From assembly GCF_052076105.1 (NCBI RefSeq), contig NZ_CP197245.1, forward strand, positions 5,642,001 through 5,706,000: a stretch of DNA of 64,000 bases, written 5' to 3'. Under the pieces are notes generated by a model, which had not been told where the DNA came from, did not search any database, and saw only the letters and a list, made by a program, of their open reading frames with translations. The translations under genes were made by a program, and so were the position numbers. This DNA is from Tardiphaga sp052076105 (GTDB lineage Bacteria; Pseudomonadota; Alphaproteobacteria; Rhizobiales; Xanthobacteraceae). This document shows, piece by piece, positions 41,763 through 51,118 of the stretch (positions within the stretch are counted from its first letter, which is position 1; each line of letters starts with the position of its first letter).

Positions 41763-43385
41763 ATGATTCGTCTCGACAATATCAGCAAACAGAACGGTCA
41801 TCAGATCGTCTTCATCGAAGCCGCCGGCGCCTTGCTGAAGGGCGAGAAGATCGGTCTGGTCGGGCCGAACGGTTCCGGCAAGACGACCTTGTTCCGCATG
41901 GTCACCGGCCGCGAACTGCCCGATGAGGGCCAGGTCGTGGTCGAGCGCGGCGTCACCATCGGCTATTTCAGCCAGGATGTCGGTGAAATGTCCGGCCATA
42001 GTGCGGTTGCCGAGGTGATGGAGGGAGCTGGTCCCGTCAGCGTGGTCGCGACCGAGCTGAAGGAACTGGAAACGGCCATGGCCGATCCGGACCAGGCCGA
42101 CAATATGGACAAGATCATCGAGCGCTACGGCGAGGTGCAGGCGCGCTTCGAGGAACTCGATGGCTACGCGCTGGAAGGCCGCGCCCGCGAAGTACTCGCC
42201 GGTCTCGCATTCACACAGGAAATGATGGACGGCGATGTCGGCAAATTGTCCGGTGGCTGGAAGATGCGCGTCGCGCTGGCCCGCATCCTGCTGATGCGCC
42301 CGGATGTCATGCTGCTCGACGAACCGTCGAACCATCTCGATCTCGAAAGCCTGATCTGGCTCGAAGGCTTCCTCAAAGGTTACGAGGGTGCGCTGCTCAT
42401 GACCTCGCATGACCGCGAATTCATGAACCGCATCGTCACCAAGATCATGGAGATCGATGGCGGCTCGCTGAATTCCTATTCGGGCGACTATGAATTCTAC
42501 GAGGCGCAGCGCGCCATGAACGAGAAGCAGCAGCAGGCGCAGTTCGAGCGCCAGCAGGCGATGCTGGCCAAGGAAATCAAGTTCATCGAGCGCTTCAAGG
42601 CGCGCGCCTCGCATGCCGCGCAGGTGCAGAGCCGCGTCAAGAAGCTCGACAAGATCGAGCGAGTCGAGCCGCCGAAGCGCCGCGAAGTCGTGTCGTTCGA
42701 TTTCCTGCCAGCGCCGCGCTCGGGCGAAGACGTCGTCAGCCTCAAGAACATCCACAAGGCCTATGGCAGCCGCACCATCTATGAAGGGCTGGATTTCTCG
42801 GTCCGTCGCAAAGAGCGTTGGGCTGTGATGGGTATCAACGGCGCCGGCAAGTCGACGCTGTTGAAGCTTGTCACTGGCGCGGCAGAGCCCGACAACGGCA
42901 ACGTCACCATCGGCGGCAGCGTCAAGCTCGGCTACTTCGCGCAGCATGCGATGGATCTGCTCGATGGCGAGCGCACGATCTTCCAGAATCTCGAAGACTC
43001 ATTCCCGCAGGCCGGGCAGGGCACTTTGCGCGCGCTCGCAGGGTGCTTCGGCTTCTCCGGCGACGATGTCGAGAAACGTTGCCGCGTGCTGTCGGGTGGC
43101 GAGAAGGCGCGTCTGGTGATGGCCAAGATGCTGTTCGATCCGCCGAATTTCCTGGTGCTCGACGAGCCGACCAACCATCTGGACATGGCCACCAAGGAAA
43201 TGCTGATCAAGGCGCTCGCCGACTACGAAGGCACCATGCTGTTCGTGTCCCATGACCGTCACTTCCTGGCGGCACTGTCGAACCGCGTGCTCGAGCTGAC
43301 GCCCGACGGCATCCATCAATATGGCGGCGGCTATACCGAATATGTCGCGCGCACTGGCCAGGAAGCGCCGGGTCTGCATCCCTAA
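41763..43385 (+). CDS. ABC-F family ATPase (YbiT-like)
   Basis: A 540-residue soluble protein with two ATPase domains. Domain one has GPNGSGKTTLFRMV, LSGGWKMRVALARI and MLLDEPSNHLD; domain two has GINGAGKSTLLKLV, LSGGEKARLVMAKM and LVLDEPTNHLD. The linker (about 240-320) is charged and helical, as in ABC-F proteins that act on the ribosome. There is no membrane domain. The length and linker resemble YbiT rather than Uup, which has a C-terminal coiled coil. It is probably a housekeeping gene. Confidence 0.94.
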   Translation: MIRLDNISKQNGHQIVFIEAAGALLKGEKIGLVGPNGSGKTTLFRMVTGRELPDEGQVVVERGVTIGYFSQDVGEMSGHSAVAEVMEGAGPVSVVATELKELETAMADPDQADNMDKIIERYGEVQARFEELDGYALEGRAREVLAGLAFTQEMMDGDVGKLSGGWKMRVALARILLMRPDVMLLDEPSNHLDLESLIWLEGFLKGYEGALLMTSHDREFMNRIVTKIMEIDGGSLNSYSGDYEFYEAQRAMNEKQQQAQFERQQAMLAKEIKFIERFKARASHAAQVQSRVKKLDKIERVEPPKRREVVSFDFLPAPRSGEDVVSLKNIHKAYGSRTIYEGLDFSVRRKERWAVMGINGAGKSTLLKLVTGAAEPDNGNVTIGGSVKLGYFAQHAMDLLDGERTIFQNLEDSFPQAGQGTLRALAGCFGFSGDDVEKRCRVLSGGEKARLVMAKMLFDPPNFLVLDEPTNHLDMATKEMLIKALADYEGTMLFVSHDRHFLAALSNRVLELTPDGIHQYGGGYTEYVARTGQEAPGLHP

Positions 43386-43391
43386 CTCAGC

Positions 43392-43504
43392 CCTCATGGT
43401 GAGGAGCGCGCCCTTGCGCGCGTCTCGAACCATGGCTGCCCGGGCACGGAACATGTGACCATCCTTCGAGACGCCGCGCAAGTACGCGGCTCCTCAGGAT
43501 GAGG
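43392..43504. repeat. Palindromic interspersed repeat, copy A
   Basis: Starts CCTCATGGTGAGGAGC and ends GCTCCTCAGGATGAGG, which are near-inverted copies of each other. Inner arms GCGTCTCGAACCATGG and CCATCCTTCGAGACGC are also inverted. The whole folds into a long stem-loop. A second copy in the same orientation lies at 43910-44022. The end of the GIY-YIG coding region reaches into this copy. Confidence 0.8.
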
Positions 43505-43823
43505 ACGGAGTTTCTGGCTGCTTCGACGAGTGAGGCGATCTGCGCTGGGCAAGTTGCTGCAACTGCGCCAAGTCGTCCCGGATCAGGGCCTCTTTCTTGG
43601 CCCGGCTCCAGCGTTTAAGCTTGCGCTCGTTTTCGATGGCATCCGTGATGCTTTCGAACCACTGAGAATAAACCAGTTCGACCGGCCGTCGCGTGAAGGT
43701 ATAGCCCGGAAACACCCCGGCATTGTGCTGGGCTATCCGAATATCAAGTGATGTGCGGGTGATGCCGATATAGTAACTGCCATCAGCGCATCGGACGATG
43801 TAGACGTAAGCTCCGTCTCGCAT
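43494..43823 (-). CDS. Small GIY-YIG nuclease-family protein
   Basis: A 109-residue protein. The GIY-YIG core is clear: VYIVRCADGSYYIGITRTSL, then HNAGVFPGYTFTRRPVELVY, with the downstream catalytic-type Glu in ENERKLKRWSRAKKEALI. Proteins of this size belong to the UPF0213 (YhbQ-like) group of unknown cellular role. Its last three codons and stop lie inside palindromic repeat A, and repeat B lies about 85 bp upstream of its start, so it is framed by repeats in the same orientation. It could be part of a small mobile or repeat-maintaining element. Confidence 0.88.
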   Translation of the reverse strand: MRDGAYVYIVRCADGSYYIGITRTSLDIRIAQHNAGVFPGYTFTRRPVELVYSQWFESITDAIENERKLKRWSRAKKEALIRDDLAQLQQLAQRRSPHSSKQPETPSSS

Positions 43824-43909
43824 AGAATCCGCATCATTTAAATGAGATACTAGAATTGCGATAGTGAGAATGGATTGATCCTTCGTTCTGTCAAGTCGCG
43901 CGTCCAGAT

Positions 43910-44022
43910 CCTCATGGTGAAGAGCGCGCCTCGCGCGCGGCTCGAACCATGAGCTGGCCGGGCACAGAGCGTGCGACCATCCTTCGAGACGCGGTCGAAG
44001 ACGACCGCTCCTCAGGAGGAGG
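43910..44022. repeat. Palindromic interspersed repeat, copy B
   Basis: Same structure and orientation as copy A: CCTCATGGTGAAGAGC at the start, inner CGAACCATGAGCTGG and CCATCCTTCGAGACGC, and CTCCTCAGGAGGAGG at the end. It differs from A mainly in the loop. It sits between the GIY-YIG gene and the Lrp gene. Confidence 0.78.
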
Positions 44023-44030
44023 GACAGAGC

Positions 44031-44507
44031 TCATCCCGTCAGCGCCGACAGTGAAACGCCGCGTTTCACCACGCTGCGCATGGCGAATGAGGAATGCAGC
44101 CGCGCCACGCCCGGCATCCGCGAGAGATGCTGCTTGTGGATGCGTTCATAGTCCTCCATGTCGCGCGCCTGCACATGGACGAGATAGTCGTCATTGCCGG
44201 ACATCAGATAGCAGGACACGACATCCGGGCATTTGGCGATCTCGCGCTCGAAGGCCGACAGCGCGTCCTCGCTCTGCTTGTCGAGTGTAATGTGGACGTG
44301 GACCGTCATCATGTAACCGAGCTCGGATGCGTCGATCTCGGCGGCATAGCCCTTGATGACACCCTTCTTTTCCAGGGCCGTGAGACGCCGGGTACAGGCG
44401 GTAGGCGACAGGCCGACTTTCTCCGCCAGTGCCATCTGGCTGATCCGGGCATCCCGGACCACCTCGCGAAGGATCTTCCGGTCGGTCGAATCGAGGTCGC
44501 TTGCCAT
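44031..44507 (-). CDS. Lrp/AsnC-family regulator
   Basis: A 158-residue protein. The helix-turn-helix is DSTDRKILREVVRDARISQM then LAEKVGLSPTACTRRLTALE; the ligand (RAM) domain has YMMTVHVHITLDK and CYLMSGNDDYLVHVQARDME. It is divergent from the alanine racemase/D-amino-acid dehydrogenase operon. By analogy with DadR/BkdR-type regulators it should activate that operon when alanine is present. ATG 44507 is preferred to TTG 44519. Confidence 0.93.
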   Translation of the reverse strand: MASDLDSTDRKILREVVRDARISQMALAEKVGLSPTACTRRLTALEKKGVIKGYAAEIDASELGYMMTVHVHITLDKQSEDALSAFEREIAKCPDVVSCYLMSGNDDYLVHVQARDMEDYERIHKQHLSRMPGVARLHSSFAMRSVVKRGVSLSALTG

Positions 44508-44544
44508 GGTTCTTGCCAAAATTTCGCAGGATTTCTCTACAGAA

Positions 44545-44558
44545 GCGTAGATCTACGC
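44545..44558. promoter_or_regulatory. 14-bp perfect palindrome between lrp and dad genes
   Basis: GCGTAGATCTACGC reads the same on both strands. It sits 38 bp upstream of the Lrp start and about 100 bp upstream of the racemase start. Lrp-type regulators bind short palindromes of this kind, so it is a likely operator. Confidence 0.5.
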
Positions 44559-44660
44559 CGATAATCACCGTTTCTGACCGTAGCAGCGGCCGGAATCGCC
44601 GTAAAGCGCTATGCGGAAGGTGAGATACTGCCGTTGCGATCATTCGTGACGGGGGATGTG

Positions 44661-45824
44661 ATGCTGGCACCTTGGACAGGCGGGACGGGCACGCGGCATG
44701 CGAGCGCGGTGCTGACCATCGACCTCGAAGGAATCTCACGCAATTACCGGCTGTTGGCCGAGCGGGTCGGCCCCGGCGTCACTTGCGCCGGCGTGGTGAA
44801 GGCGGACGCCTATGGCCTCGGTGCCGACCGCGTCGCGCCGGCACTTTATCGGGCCGGCTGCCGCACCTTCTTCGTGGCGCATCTCGATGAAGGGCTGGAT
44901 CTCCAGACCCATCTGCCCCGCGACGTTGCGATCTATGTGCTCAACGGTCTGCCACCCGGCGGCGAACGCGACTGCGCCGAAGCCGGCATTATTCCGGTGC
45001 TCAATTCGCGTGAACAGCTTCAAGCCTGGTCCGATCAGGCGCGGCAACGCGGCCGGATTCTGCCAGCGGTCGTTCAGGTCGATAGCGGCATGTCGCGTTT
45101 GGGCATGTCGCCGCGTGAGGTCGCTGATCTCTCGGGCATGGACACCAGCACTCTGGATATCCAGGTGGTGATGAGCCATCTCGCTTGCGCCGATACGCCG
45201 GAGCATCCCGCCAATGCGCATCAGCTCGCGGCGTTTCAGACGCTTGCGAAGCGCTTTCCCGGCGCGCGAAAATCCTTCGCCAACTCTTCAGGCATTTTCC
45301 TTGGCCGCGAGTTCCATCACGACCTCGTCCGCCCTGGTGCGGCGCTTTACGGTCTCAATCCCAATCCCGCGCAATGCAATCCGATGCTGCCGGTGGTGCG
45401 GCTCACCGCGCAGGTGATCCAGACCCGCGAGGTCGAGGCCGCTGCCCATGTCGGCTACGGCTGGACGTTCGAGGCGACGAAGCCGACGCGGCTGGCGACG
45501 CTGGCCATCGGCTATGCCGACGGATTGCATCGCGCTTTCGGCAATGGCGGTGCCGTGTATTTCCGCGGACGAAGGCTGGCGATTGCCGGGCGCGTCTCCA
45601 TGGATTCACTGACCGTCGATCTCGGAGATCTGCCGCCCGGCATGTTGGCACAGGGCTCGCAAGTGGAAATCATCGGCGGGCATCAGTCGCTCGACGCGCT
45701 GGCCGCAACGGCGGGCACCATTGGCTATGAAATGCTGACCTCGCTGGGTCAGCGTTATGAGAGAATTTACTCGGATGAGATCGACGTGCGGTGGACCGCC
45801 CGGTCTGGAGGCACGGTGCGATGA
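44661..45824 (+). CDS. dadX: Alanine racemase, catabolic type
   Basis: A 387-residue PLP enzyme. VVKADAYGLGADRVA holds the PLP lysine (Lys47), QVDSGMSRLGMSP lies in the barrel, and AHVGYGWTFEATKPTRLATL with RVSMDSLTVDLG belongs to the C-terminal domain. It converts L-alanine to D-alanine, which the next enzyme oxidises. ATG 44661 has GGGG upstream; the frame extends to 44634 without support. The gene could also supply D-alanine for the cell wall, but its place before dadA and beside Lrp supports the catabolic copy. Confidence 0.92.
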   Translation: MLAPWTGGTGTRHASAVLTIDLEGISRNYRLLAERVGPGVTCAGVVKADAYGLGADRVAPALYRAGCRTFFVAHLDEGLDLQTHLPRDVAIYVLNGLPPGGERDCAEAGIIPVLNSREQLQAWSDQARQRGRILPAVVQVDSGMSRLGMSPREVADLSGMDTSTLDIQVVMSHLACADTPEHPANAHQLAAFQTLAKRFPGARKSFANSSGIFLGREFHHDLVRPGAALYGLNPNPAQCNPMLPVVRLTAQVIQTREVEAAAHVGYGWTFEATKPTRLATLAIGYADGLHRAFGNGGAVYFRGRRLAIAGRVSMDSLTVDLGDLPPGMLAQGSQVEIIGGHQSLDALAATAGTIGYEMLTSLGQRYERIYSDEIDVRWTARSGGTVR

Positions 45825-47074
45825 AGGTTCTGGTTCTCGGCGCGGGCGTGATCGGCGTCACCACGTCCTATTATCTGGCCAAGGCAGGTCACGAGGTGAC
45901 GGTAATCGACCGCCAGCCCGGCGCCGCATTGGAGACGTCGTTCGGCAATGCCGGTGAAGTCTCGCCCGGTTACGCCTCGCCCTGGGCCGGCCCTGGTGTG
46001 CCGAAAAAGGCGATCGGCTGGATCTTGGACAAATACGGTCCGCTGGTGGTGCGGCCGCAGGCCGATCCGCACCAGTGGCGCTGGATGCTGCAGATGCTGC
46101 GCAACTGCACAAGCGCACGCTATGCGCTGAACAAGTCGCGCATGGTGGGCATCGCCGAATACAGCCGCGATTGCCTGCGCGCGTTGCGCGCCGAAACCGG
46201 CATTACTTATGACGACCGCAGTCAGGGCACACTGCAACTGTTCCGCAAGCAGTCGCAACTCGACGCCACCGGCGGCGATATCGACGTGCTCAAGCAATAT
46301 GGCGTGCCCTATGAGGTGCTGGATCGCGCCGGTTGCGTGAAATACGAACCGGGCCTTGCCGGGGTGCGGGATCTGTTCGTCGGCGGTCTGCGTCTGCCGG
46401 AGGACGAAACCGGCGACTGCCATCTGTTCACGCAGCGACTGGAAAAGATTGCGGCCGGGCTCGGTGTGAAATTCGTCTATGAGACGACCATCAAGTCGGT
46501 GGATGTCACCGGCGGCCGGGTCGCGCAGGTCACGACCGATAAGGGCGTCTTTACCGCGGACACTTATGTGATGGCACTCGGCAGCTTCTCGCCGCTGCTA
46601 TTGCGCCCGCTCGGCATCGACGCGCCGGTCTATCCGGTGAAGGGCTATTCGCTCACGATTCCGATTACCGATGAGAGCGTTGCGCCGCAGTCGACGATCA
46701 TGGACGAGAGCTACAAAGTGGCAATCACGCGCCTTGGTGACCGCATCCGCGTCGGCGGCACCGCTGAAGTCGGCAATTATCACCCGGTGCCGACTGCGCC
46801 GCGGCGTATGCCGCTCGATAAATCGGTAACCGATCTCTTTCCGACCGCTGGCGATCTCTCGCGCTCGACCTTCTGGAGCGGGTTGCGACCAATGACGCCG
46901 GATGGTCCGCCGATCGTCGGCCCGACGCGTATCGGCAATCTCCATCTCAACACCGGTCATGGCACGCTCGGCTGGACCATGGCCTGCGGCACCGCCCGCG
47001 TGCTGTCCGACCAGATTTCCGGCAAGGCACCGGATCTGGATGTGAAGGATCTGGCGATCAGTCGTTATAGCTGA
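45821..47074 (+). CDS. dadA: D-amino-acid dehydrogenase
   Basis: A 417-residue FAD enzyme of the DadA family. The N-terminal Rossmann motif is VLVLGAGVIGVTTSYYLAKA; FGNAGEVSPGYASPWAGPGV follows, then PVYPVKGYSLTIPI and the late LRPMTPDGPPIVGP and NTGHGTLGWTMACGTARV. It oxidises D-alanine to pyruvate and ammonia and passes electrons to the respiratory chain. The start overlaps the racemase stop by four bases (ATGA). Confidence 0.95.
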   Translation: MKVLVLGAGVIGVTTSYYLAKAGHEVTVIDRQPGAALETSFGNAGEVSPGYASPWAGPGVPKKAIGWILDKYGPLVVRPQADPHQWRWMLQMLRNCTSARYALNKSRMVGIAEYSRDCLRALRAETGITYDDRSQGTLQLFRKQSQLDATGGDIDVLKQYGVPYEVLDRAGCVKYEPGLAGVRDLFVGGLRLPEDETGDCHLFTQRLEKIAAGLGVKFVYETTIKSVDVTGGRVAQVTTDKGVFTADTYVMALGSFSPLLLRPLGIDAPVYPVKGYSLTIPITDESVAPQSTIMDESYKVAITRLGDRIRVGGTAEVGNYHPVPTAPRRMPLDKSVTDLFPTAGDLSRSTFWSGLRPMTPDGPPIVGPTRIGNLHLNTGHGTLGWTMACGTARVLSDQISGKAPDLDVKDLAISRYS

Positions 47075-47089
47075 GCAGGTTCTCGGTCG

Positions 47090-47115
47090 GTCGTCCCTGT
47101 CTTCGCGGGGACGAC
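47090..47115. terminator. Hairpin after dadA
   Basis: GTCGTCCC at 47090-47097 pairs with GGGACGAC at 47108-47115 around a 10-base loop. It lies just after the dadA stop and probably ends the dad transcript. Confidence 0.5.
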
Positions 47116-47245
47116 ATCTGATGGGCTGTATCCTTCCCCTTTCGCATTGCGACGATTCTAGTCGCATGCGTGCCATGCTTCCGGCCACGCCCATTTACAT
47201 CCCCGTCATTTCCGTTTTCAGTTGCTGAAAACAATCGGGGGAAAC

Positions 47246-48883
47246 ATGAGCGGTCAAACTGCGTCGACGCATCGCGCGCCGGCTGATGCGATTGAGGCTG
47301 ATTACATCATCGTCGGTGCCGGCTCGGCCGGTTGCGTGCTTGCCAATCGCCTGTCGGCCTCAGGCAAATATTCGGTGCTGCTGCTGGAAGCCGGCCCGAA
47401 GGATCGCAACATCTGGATCCACGTGCCGCTCGGCTACGGCAAACTGTTCAAGGAAAAATCCGTCAACTGGATGTACCAGACCGAGCCCGAACCGGGTCTC
47501 GACGGACGCTCCGTCTTTCAGCCACGCGGCAAAGTACTCGGCGGCTCAAGCTCCATCAACGGCCTGTTGTATGTGCGCGGCCAGCACGAGGACTACGACC
47601 GCTGGCGCCAGCTGGGCAATACCGGCTGGGGCTATGACGATGTGCTGCCCTATTTCAAGAAGGCGGAAAATCAGGCGCGCGGACCCAGCAACTATCACGG
47701 TGTCGGCGGCCCGCTGCCGGTGTCGGATTCGCGCTGCCCCGACCCGTTGTCGGAAGCCTTCATTGCTGCAGCTGCCGAGACCGGCATTCCGGTGAACAAC
47801 GACTTCAATGGTGCCACGCAGGAAGGCGCCGGCTGGTTCCAGACCACGACAAAGGGCGGCCGTCGTGCCTCGACCGCGCGGGCCTATCTGCGCCCGGCGC
47901 TGAAGCAGGGCAATGTTCGCGTCGAGACCGAAGCGCTCGCGCAGCGTATCCTGTTCGAAGGCAAGCGTGCCATCGGCATCGAATTCAAGCAGCACGGCGT
48001 GGTGCGCAAGGCGCGCGCCCGCAAGGAAGTGCTGGTGTCCAGCGGCGCCTATAATTCACCGCAACTGCTGCAGCTCTCCGGCGTTGGTCCCGCCGATCTG
48101 CTCAAGGAGCACGGCATCGAGGTCCTTCTCGATGCCCCCGGCGTCGGCAGTGATCTGCAGGATCACATGCAGGTCCGCATGGTGATGGAGTGTCCGCAGA
48201 AGATCACGCTCAATGACTTCGTCAATCATCCGGTTCGCAGGGCGATGATGGCTCTGCAATATGCGGCGTTCCGCACCGGTCCGCTGACCTATGCTGCCGG
48301 CACCACCGGGGCCTTCTTCAAGACCGATCCGCGCATGGCGTCGCCGGATATCCAGATCCACTTCCTGCCGTTCTCCACCGACAAGATGGGCGAGAAGCTG
48401 CATCCGTTCTCCGGCTTCTCCGCCTCGGTCTGTCAGCTGCGCCCGGAAAGCCGCGGCTCGCTGCGCATCAATAGTGCTGATCCATCAGTGCCGCCGGCGA
48501 TCCGCATCAACTATCTGGCAACCGAAACGGACCGGACGGCGAATGTCGAAGGGCTCAAGATCCTGCGAAAGATGCTGAACGCACCGGCGATGAAGCCGTT
48601 CGTCACCAAGGAAGTCGAGCCCGGCCCAGGCACAGTGACCGACGAGCAGTGGCTCGCCTTCTGCCGCCAGCGCGGCAGCACCGTCTATCACCCGACCTCG
48701 ACCTGCCGGATGGGCAATGATGCGAAAGCGGTGGTCGATCAGCGTCTGCGCGTGCGTGGGCTGGAAGGCTTGCGCGTGATCGATGCATCGATCATGCCGG
48801 ACCTGATGTCGGGCAACACCAACGCGCCGGTGATCATGATCGCCGAGAAGGCGTCGGACATGATTCTGGAAGATGCGCGGTGA
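47246..48883 (+). CDS. GMC-family flavin oxidoreductase (choline/alcohol dehydrogenase-like)
   Basis: A 545-residue FAD enzyme. DYIIVGAGSAGCVLANRLSA binds FAD; the GMC signatures GKVLGGSSSINGLLYVRG and SSGAYNSPQLLQLSGVGP are present, and the C-terminal STVYHPTSTCRMG and GNTNAPVIMIAEKASDMI carry the catalytic His and Asn. It oxidises an alcohol to an aldehyde. No betaine aldehyde dehydrogenase or choline transporter is next to it, so choline is not assured as substrate. ATG 47246 has GGGGGAA upstream. Confidence 0.92.
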   Translation: MSGQTASTHRAPADAIEADYIIVGAGSAGCVLANRLSASGKYSVLLLEAGPKDRNIWIHVPLGYGKLFKEKSVNWMYQTEPEPGLDGRSVFQPRGKVLGGSSSINGLLYVRGQHEDYDRWRQLGNTGWGYDDVLPYFKKAENQARGPSNYHGVGGPLPVSDSRCPDPLSEAFIAAAAETGIPVNNDFNGATQEGAGWFQTTTKGGRRASTARAYLRPALKQGNVRVETEALAQRILFEGKRAIGIEFKQHGVVRKARARKEVLVSSGAYNSPQLLQLSGVGPADLLKEHGIEVLLDAPGVGSDLQDHMQVRMVMECPQKITLNDFVNHPVRRAMMALQYAAFRTGPLTYAAGTTGAFFKTDPRMASPDIQIHFLPFSTDKMGEKLHPFSGFSASVCQLRPESRGSLRINSADPSVPPAIRINYLATETDRTANVEGLKILRKMLNAPAMKPFVTKEVEPGPGTVTDEQWLAFCRQRGSTVYHPTSTCRMGNDAKAVVDQRLRVRGLEGLRVIDASIMPDLMSGNTNAPVIMIAEKASDMILEDAR

Positions 48884-48900
48884 AGGCGCGGCGTTCTTAA

Positions 48901-48927
48901 CCTCTCCCCGTCCTTAACGGGGGGAGG
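48901..48927. terminator. Bidirectional terminator-like hairpin
   Basis: CCTCTCCCCG at 48901-48910 pairs with CGGGGGGAGG at 48918-48927 with one mismatch, around a 7-base loop. It separates the convergent GMC and molybdopterin oxidoreductase genes. Confidence 0.6.
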
Positions 48928-48930
48928 GAA

Positions 48931-51018
48931 TCATGCCTTCTTCACCCACACCTTGTTGTCGTGAAACGCCGCACCGCCATAGGGCGCGACGGCTTCGCCA
49001 CCGGTCAGCATGTTGATGCCATGACCGCCGATATGCGCCTTGTTGGGGTGCACCGATTCCGCGATCAGCACGCCGCGGCGCAAGCCGTCGAAGATGCGTG
49101 CGATCAAGGTCGTTTCGCCGCGCATGTTGCCGAGTGTCACGGCATCGCCATCGGCGATTCTCAATTTCGCAGCATCGACCGGATGCATCATCACGCTCGG
49201 CGCGCCTTCGCGGGCCTGCGATGATGGCGTCTCGTTGAACGAGGTGTTGAGGAACGAGCGCGACGGGCTGGTGGCCAGACGAAACGGATGTGCCTTATCG
49301 ACGTGTTCGATCACCGCCCAATGGTCGGGGAACGACGGCATGTCGTCCCACGCGCCCATCAACCCGGCATTGGGCATCGGCACTGTCGACCAGTCGGCCT
49401 TGAAGTGGAATTTGCCGTCGGCATGGGCGAATCCGTCGAGATAGTGCGAGGTGCGGAAATCCGGCTGGATATCGCGCCATTTGTCGGCCTCCAGCCCTTC
49501 GATGCCACCGCGGCCGCTGACCTGCAGCGTTTCGTCGATGATCTCGCGCGGATGCATGTCGAAAGCGCGGTGTTTGGCGCCGAGGCGGGTGGCGATGCCC
49601 TGCAGAACGTCGTGGTTCGAGCGGCATTCTTCCGGCGCGTCGATCAGCTTGGCGCCGACCGAAATGTGCTGGTTGCCGCCGGCGTAATAGAGATCGTCGT
49701 GCTCCATGAACATGGTCGCCGGCAGCACGATGTCGGCCATCATGGCCGTTTCGGTCATGAACTGCTCATGCACCGCGACGAACAGGTCCTCGCGGGCAAA
49801 GCCCTGCCGCACCAGGGCCTGTTCTGGCGCCACCGTCATTGGATTGGTGTTCTGAATGAGCATCGCCTTCACGGGCGGGCCGTTGTGCAAGGCCTCGGCA
49901 TCGCCGGTAAGGATGCGGCCGATCTTCGACTGATCAAGGCGCCGAACACTCTCGTCGAGCACGTCGAGGCCCTCGATCAACGTTTTGTCGAATTTCCAGA
50001 TCGCGGCATTGTTGAAGAAGGCGCCGCCACCTTCCTGCTGCCAGGCGCCGGTCACGGTGGGCACGCACAGCGCGGCATGCATCTGCGCGGCACCGTTGCG
50101 GCTGCGGGTGAAGCCGTAGCCGAGGCGGAAATAGCTGCGTTTGTTTTCGCCGACGAGATGCGCGAAGGCCTCGATCTCGGCGGCCGGCACGCCACAAATG
50201 GCTGAGGCCCATTCCGGCGTGCGCGTGGCCAGATGCGCCTCGAATTCCGGCGAGTGGTCGGTGTATCTCGCGAGATAGTCGCGATCTGCCAGGTTGTCGC
50301 GAAACAGCACATGCATCACGCCGGCGGCGAAGGCACCGTCGGTGCCCGGCCGCAGCAGGATCTTGATGTCGGCCTGCTTCATGGTGTCGTTATCGTAGAT
50401 ATCGACGACGGCAAGCTTGGTGCCGCGCTCCTTGCGGGCGCGAGCCACGTGGGTCATCACATTGACCTGCGTCGAGACGGGGTTGGTGCCCCAGATCACG
50501 ATCAGGTCCGACTTCGCCATCTCGCGCGGATCGACGCCGGCGACCTTGCCGGTGCCGGCGGCAAAGCCGGCCCAGGCGATGGTTGCGCAAATCGTCGAAT
50601 AGAAGCGCGAATATTTTTTCACATTGGCGAGGCGGTTGATGCCATCGCGCATCACCAGACCCATGGTGCCGGCATAGTAATAGGGAAACACCGACTCCGC
50701 GCCAAAGTCGCGCTCGGCTTCGTTGAACCTCAAAGCGATCTCGTCGAGCGCCTCGTCCCAGGTGATGCGGGTGAAATGGCCGGAGCCTTTCGGCCCGGTG
50801 CGGCGCATCGGATACATCAGCCGCCCGGGGTGATGGATGCGCTCGGCATAGCGCGCGACCTTCGCGCAGACCACGCCGGCGGTATAGGTTTGCTCCTTGG
50901 AGCCGCGGACCCGGCCTATCGTGTTTCCGCCGATCACCTCGATATCGAGGGCGCAGGCGGAGGGGCAATCATGAGGGCAGGTGGAGTGCTTGATGTCGAT
51001 CTTGGCTTGAACGTTCAT
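48931..51018 (-). CDS. Molybdopterin oxidoreductase of the DMSO reductase family
   Basis: A 695-residue enzyme. CPHDCPSACALDIEV near residue 14 and GVVCAKVARYAERI near 50 supply the four cysteines for a 4Fe-4S cluster. RITWDEALDEIALRF, IVIWGTNPVSTQVNVM and the late GGHGINMLTGG are typical of the family. No Tat signal is visible, so it should be cytoplasmic. The electron-acceptor subunits are not nearby, and the substrate is unknown; family members act on formate, biotin sulfoxide and similar compounds. Promoter is expected in the 100-bp gap to the right. Confidence 0.9.
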   Translation of the reverse strand: MNVQAKIDIKHSTCPHDCPSACALDIEVIGGNTIGRVRGSKEQTYTAGVVCAKVARYAERIHHPGRLMYPMRRTGPKGSGHFTRITWDEALDEIALRFNEAERDFGAESVFPYYYAGTMGLVMRDGINRLANVKKYSRFYSTICATIAWAGFAAGTGKVAGVDPREMAKSDLIVIWGTNPVSTQVNVMTHVARARKERGTKLAVVDIYDNDTMKQADIKILLRPGTDGAFAAGVMHVLFRDNLADRDYLARYTDHSPEFEAHLATRTPEWASAICGVPAAEIEAFAHLVGENKRSYFRLGYGFTRSRNGAAQMHAALCVPTVTGAWQQEGGGAFFNNAAIWKFDKTLIEGLDVLDESVRRLDQSKIGRILTGDAEALHNGPPVKAMLIQNTNPMTVAPEQALVRQGFAREDLFVAVHEQFMTETAMMADIVLPATMFMEHDDLYYAGGNQHISVGAKLIDAPEECRSNHDVLQGIATRLGAKHRAFDMHPREIIDETLQVSGRGGIEGLEADKWRDIQPDFRTSHYLDGFAHADGKFHFKADWSTVPMPNAGLMGAWDDMPSFPDHWAVIEHVDKAHPFRLATSPSRSFLNTSFNETPSSQAREGAPSVMMHPVDAAKLRIADGDAVTLGNMRGETTLIARIFDGLRRGVLIAESVHPNKAHIGGHGINMLTGGEAVAPYGGAAFHDNKVWVKKA

Positions 51019-51118
51019 GCAGCCAAGCTAGCCAAAAGTTTACTGGAGGAAAAGCCGTGGTTTTACGCATCCCGCCCGGCAACCGGGCAGGTCCGGATAA
51101 TATCCTGCAGGACTTCGC

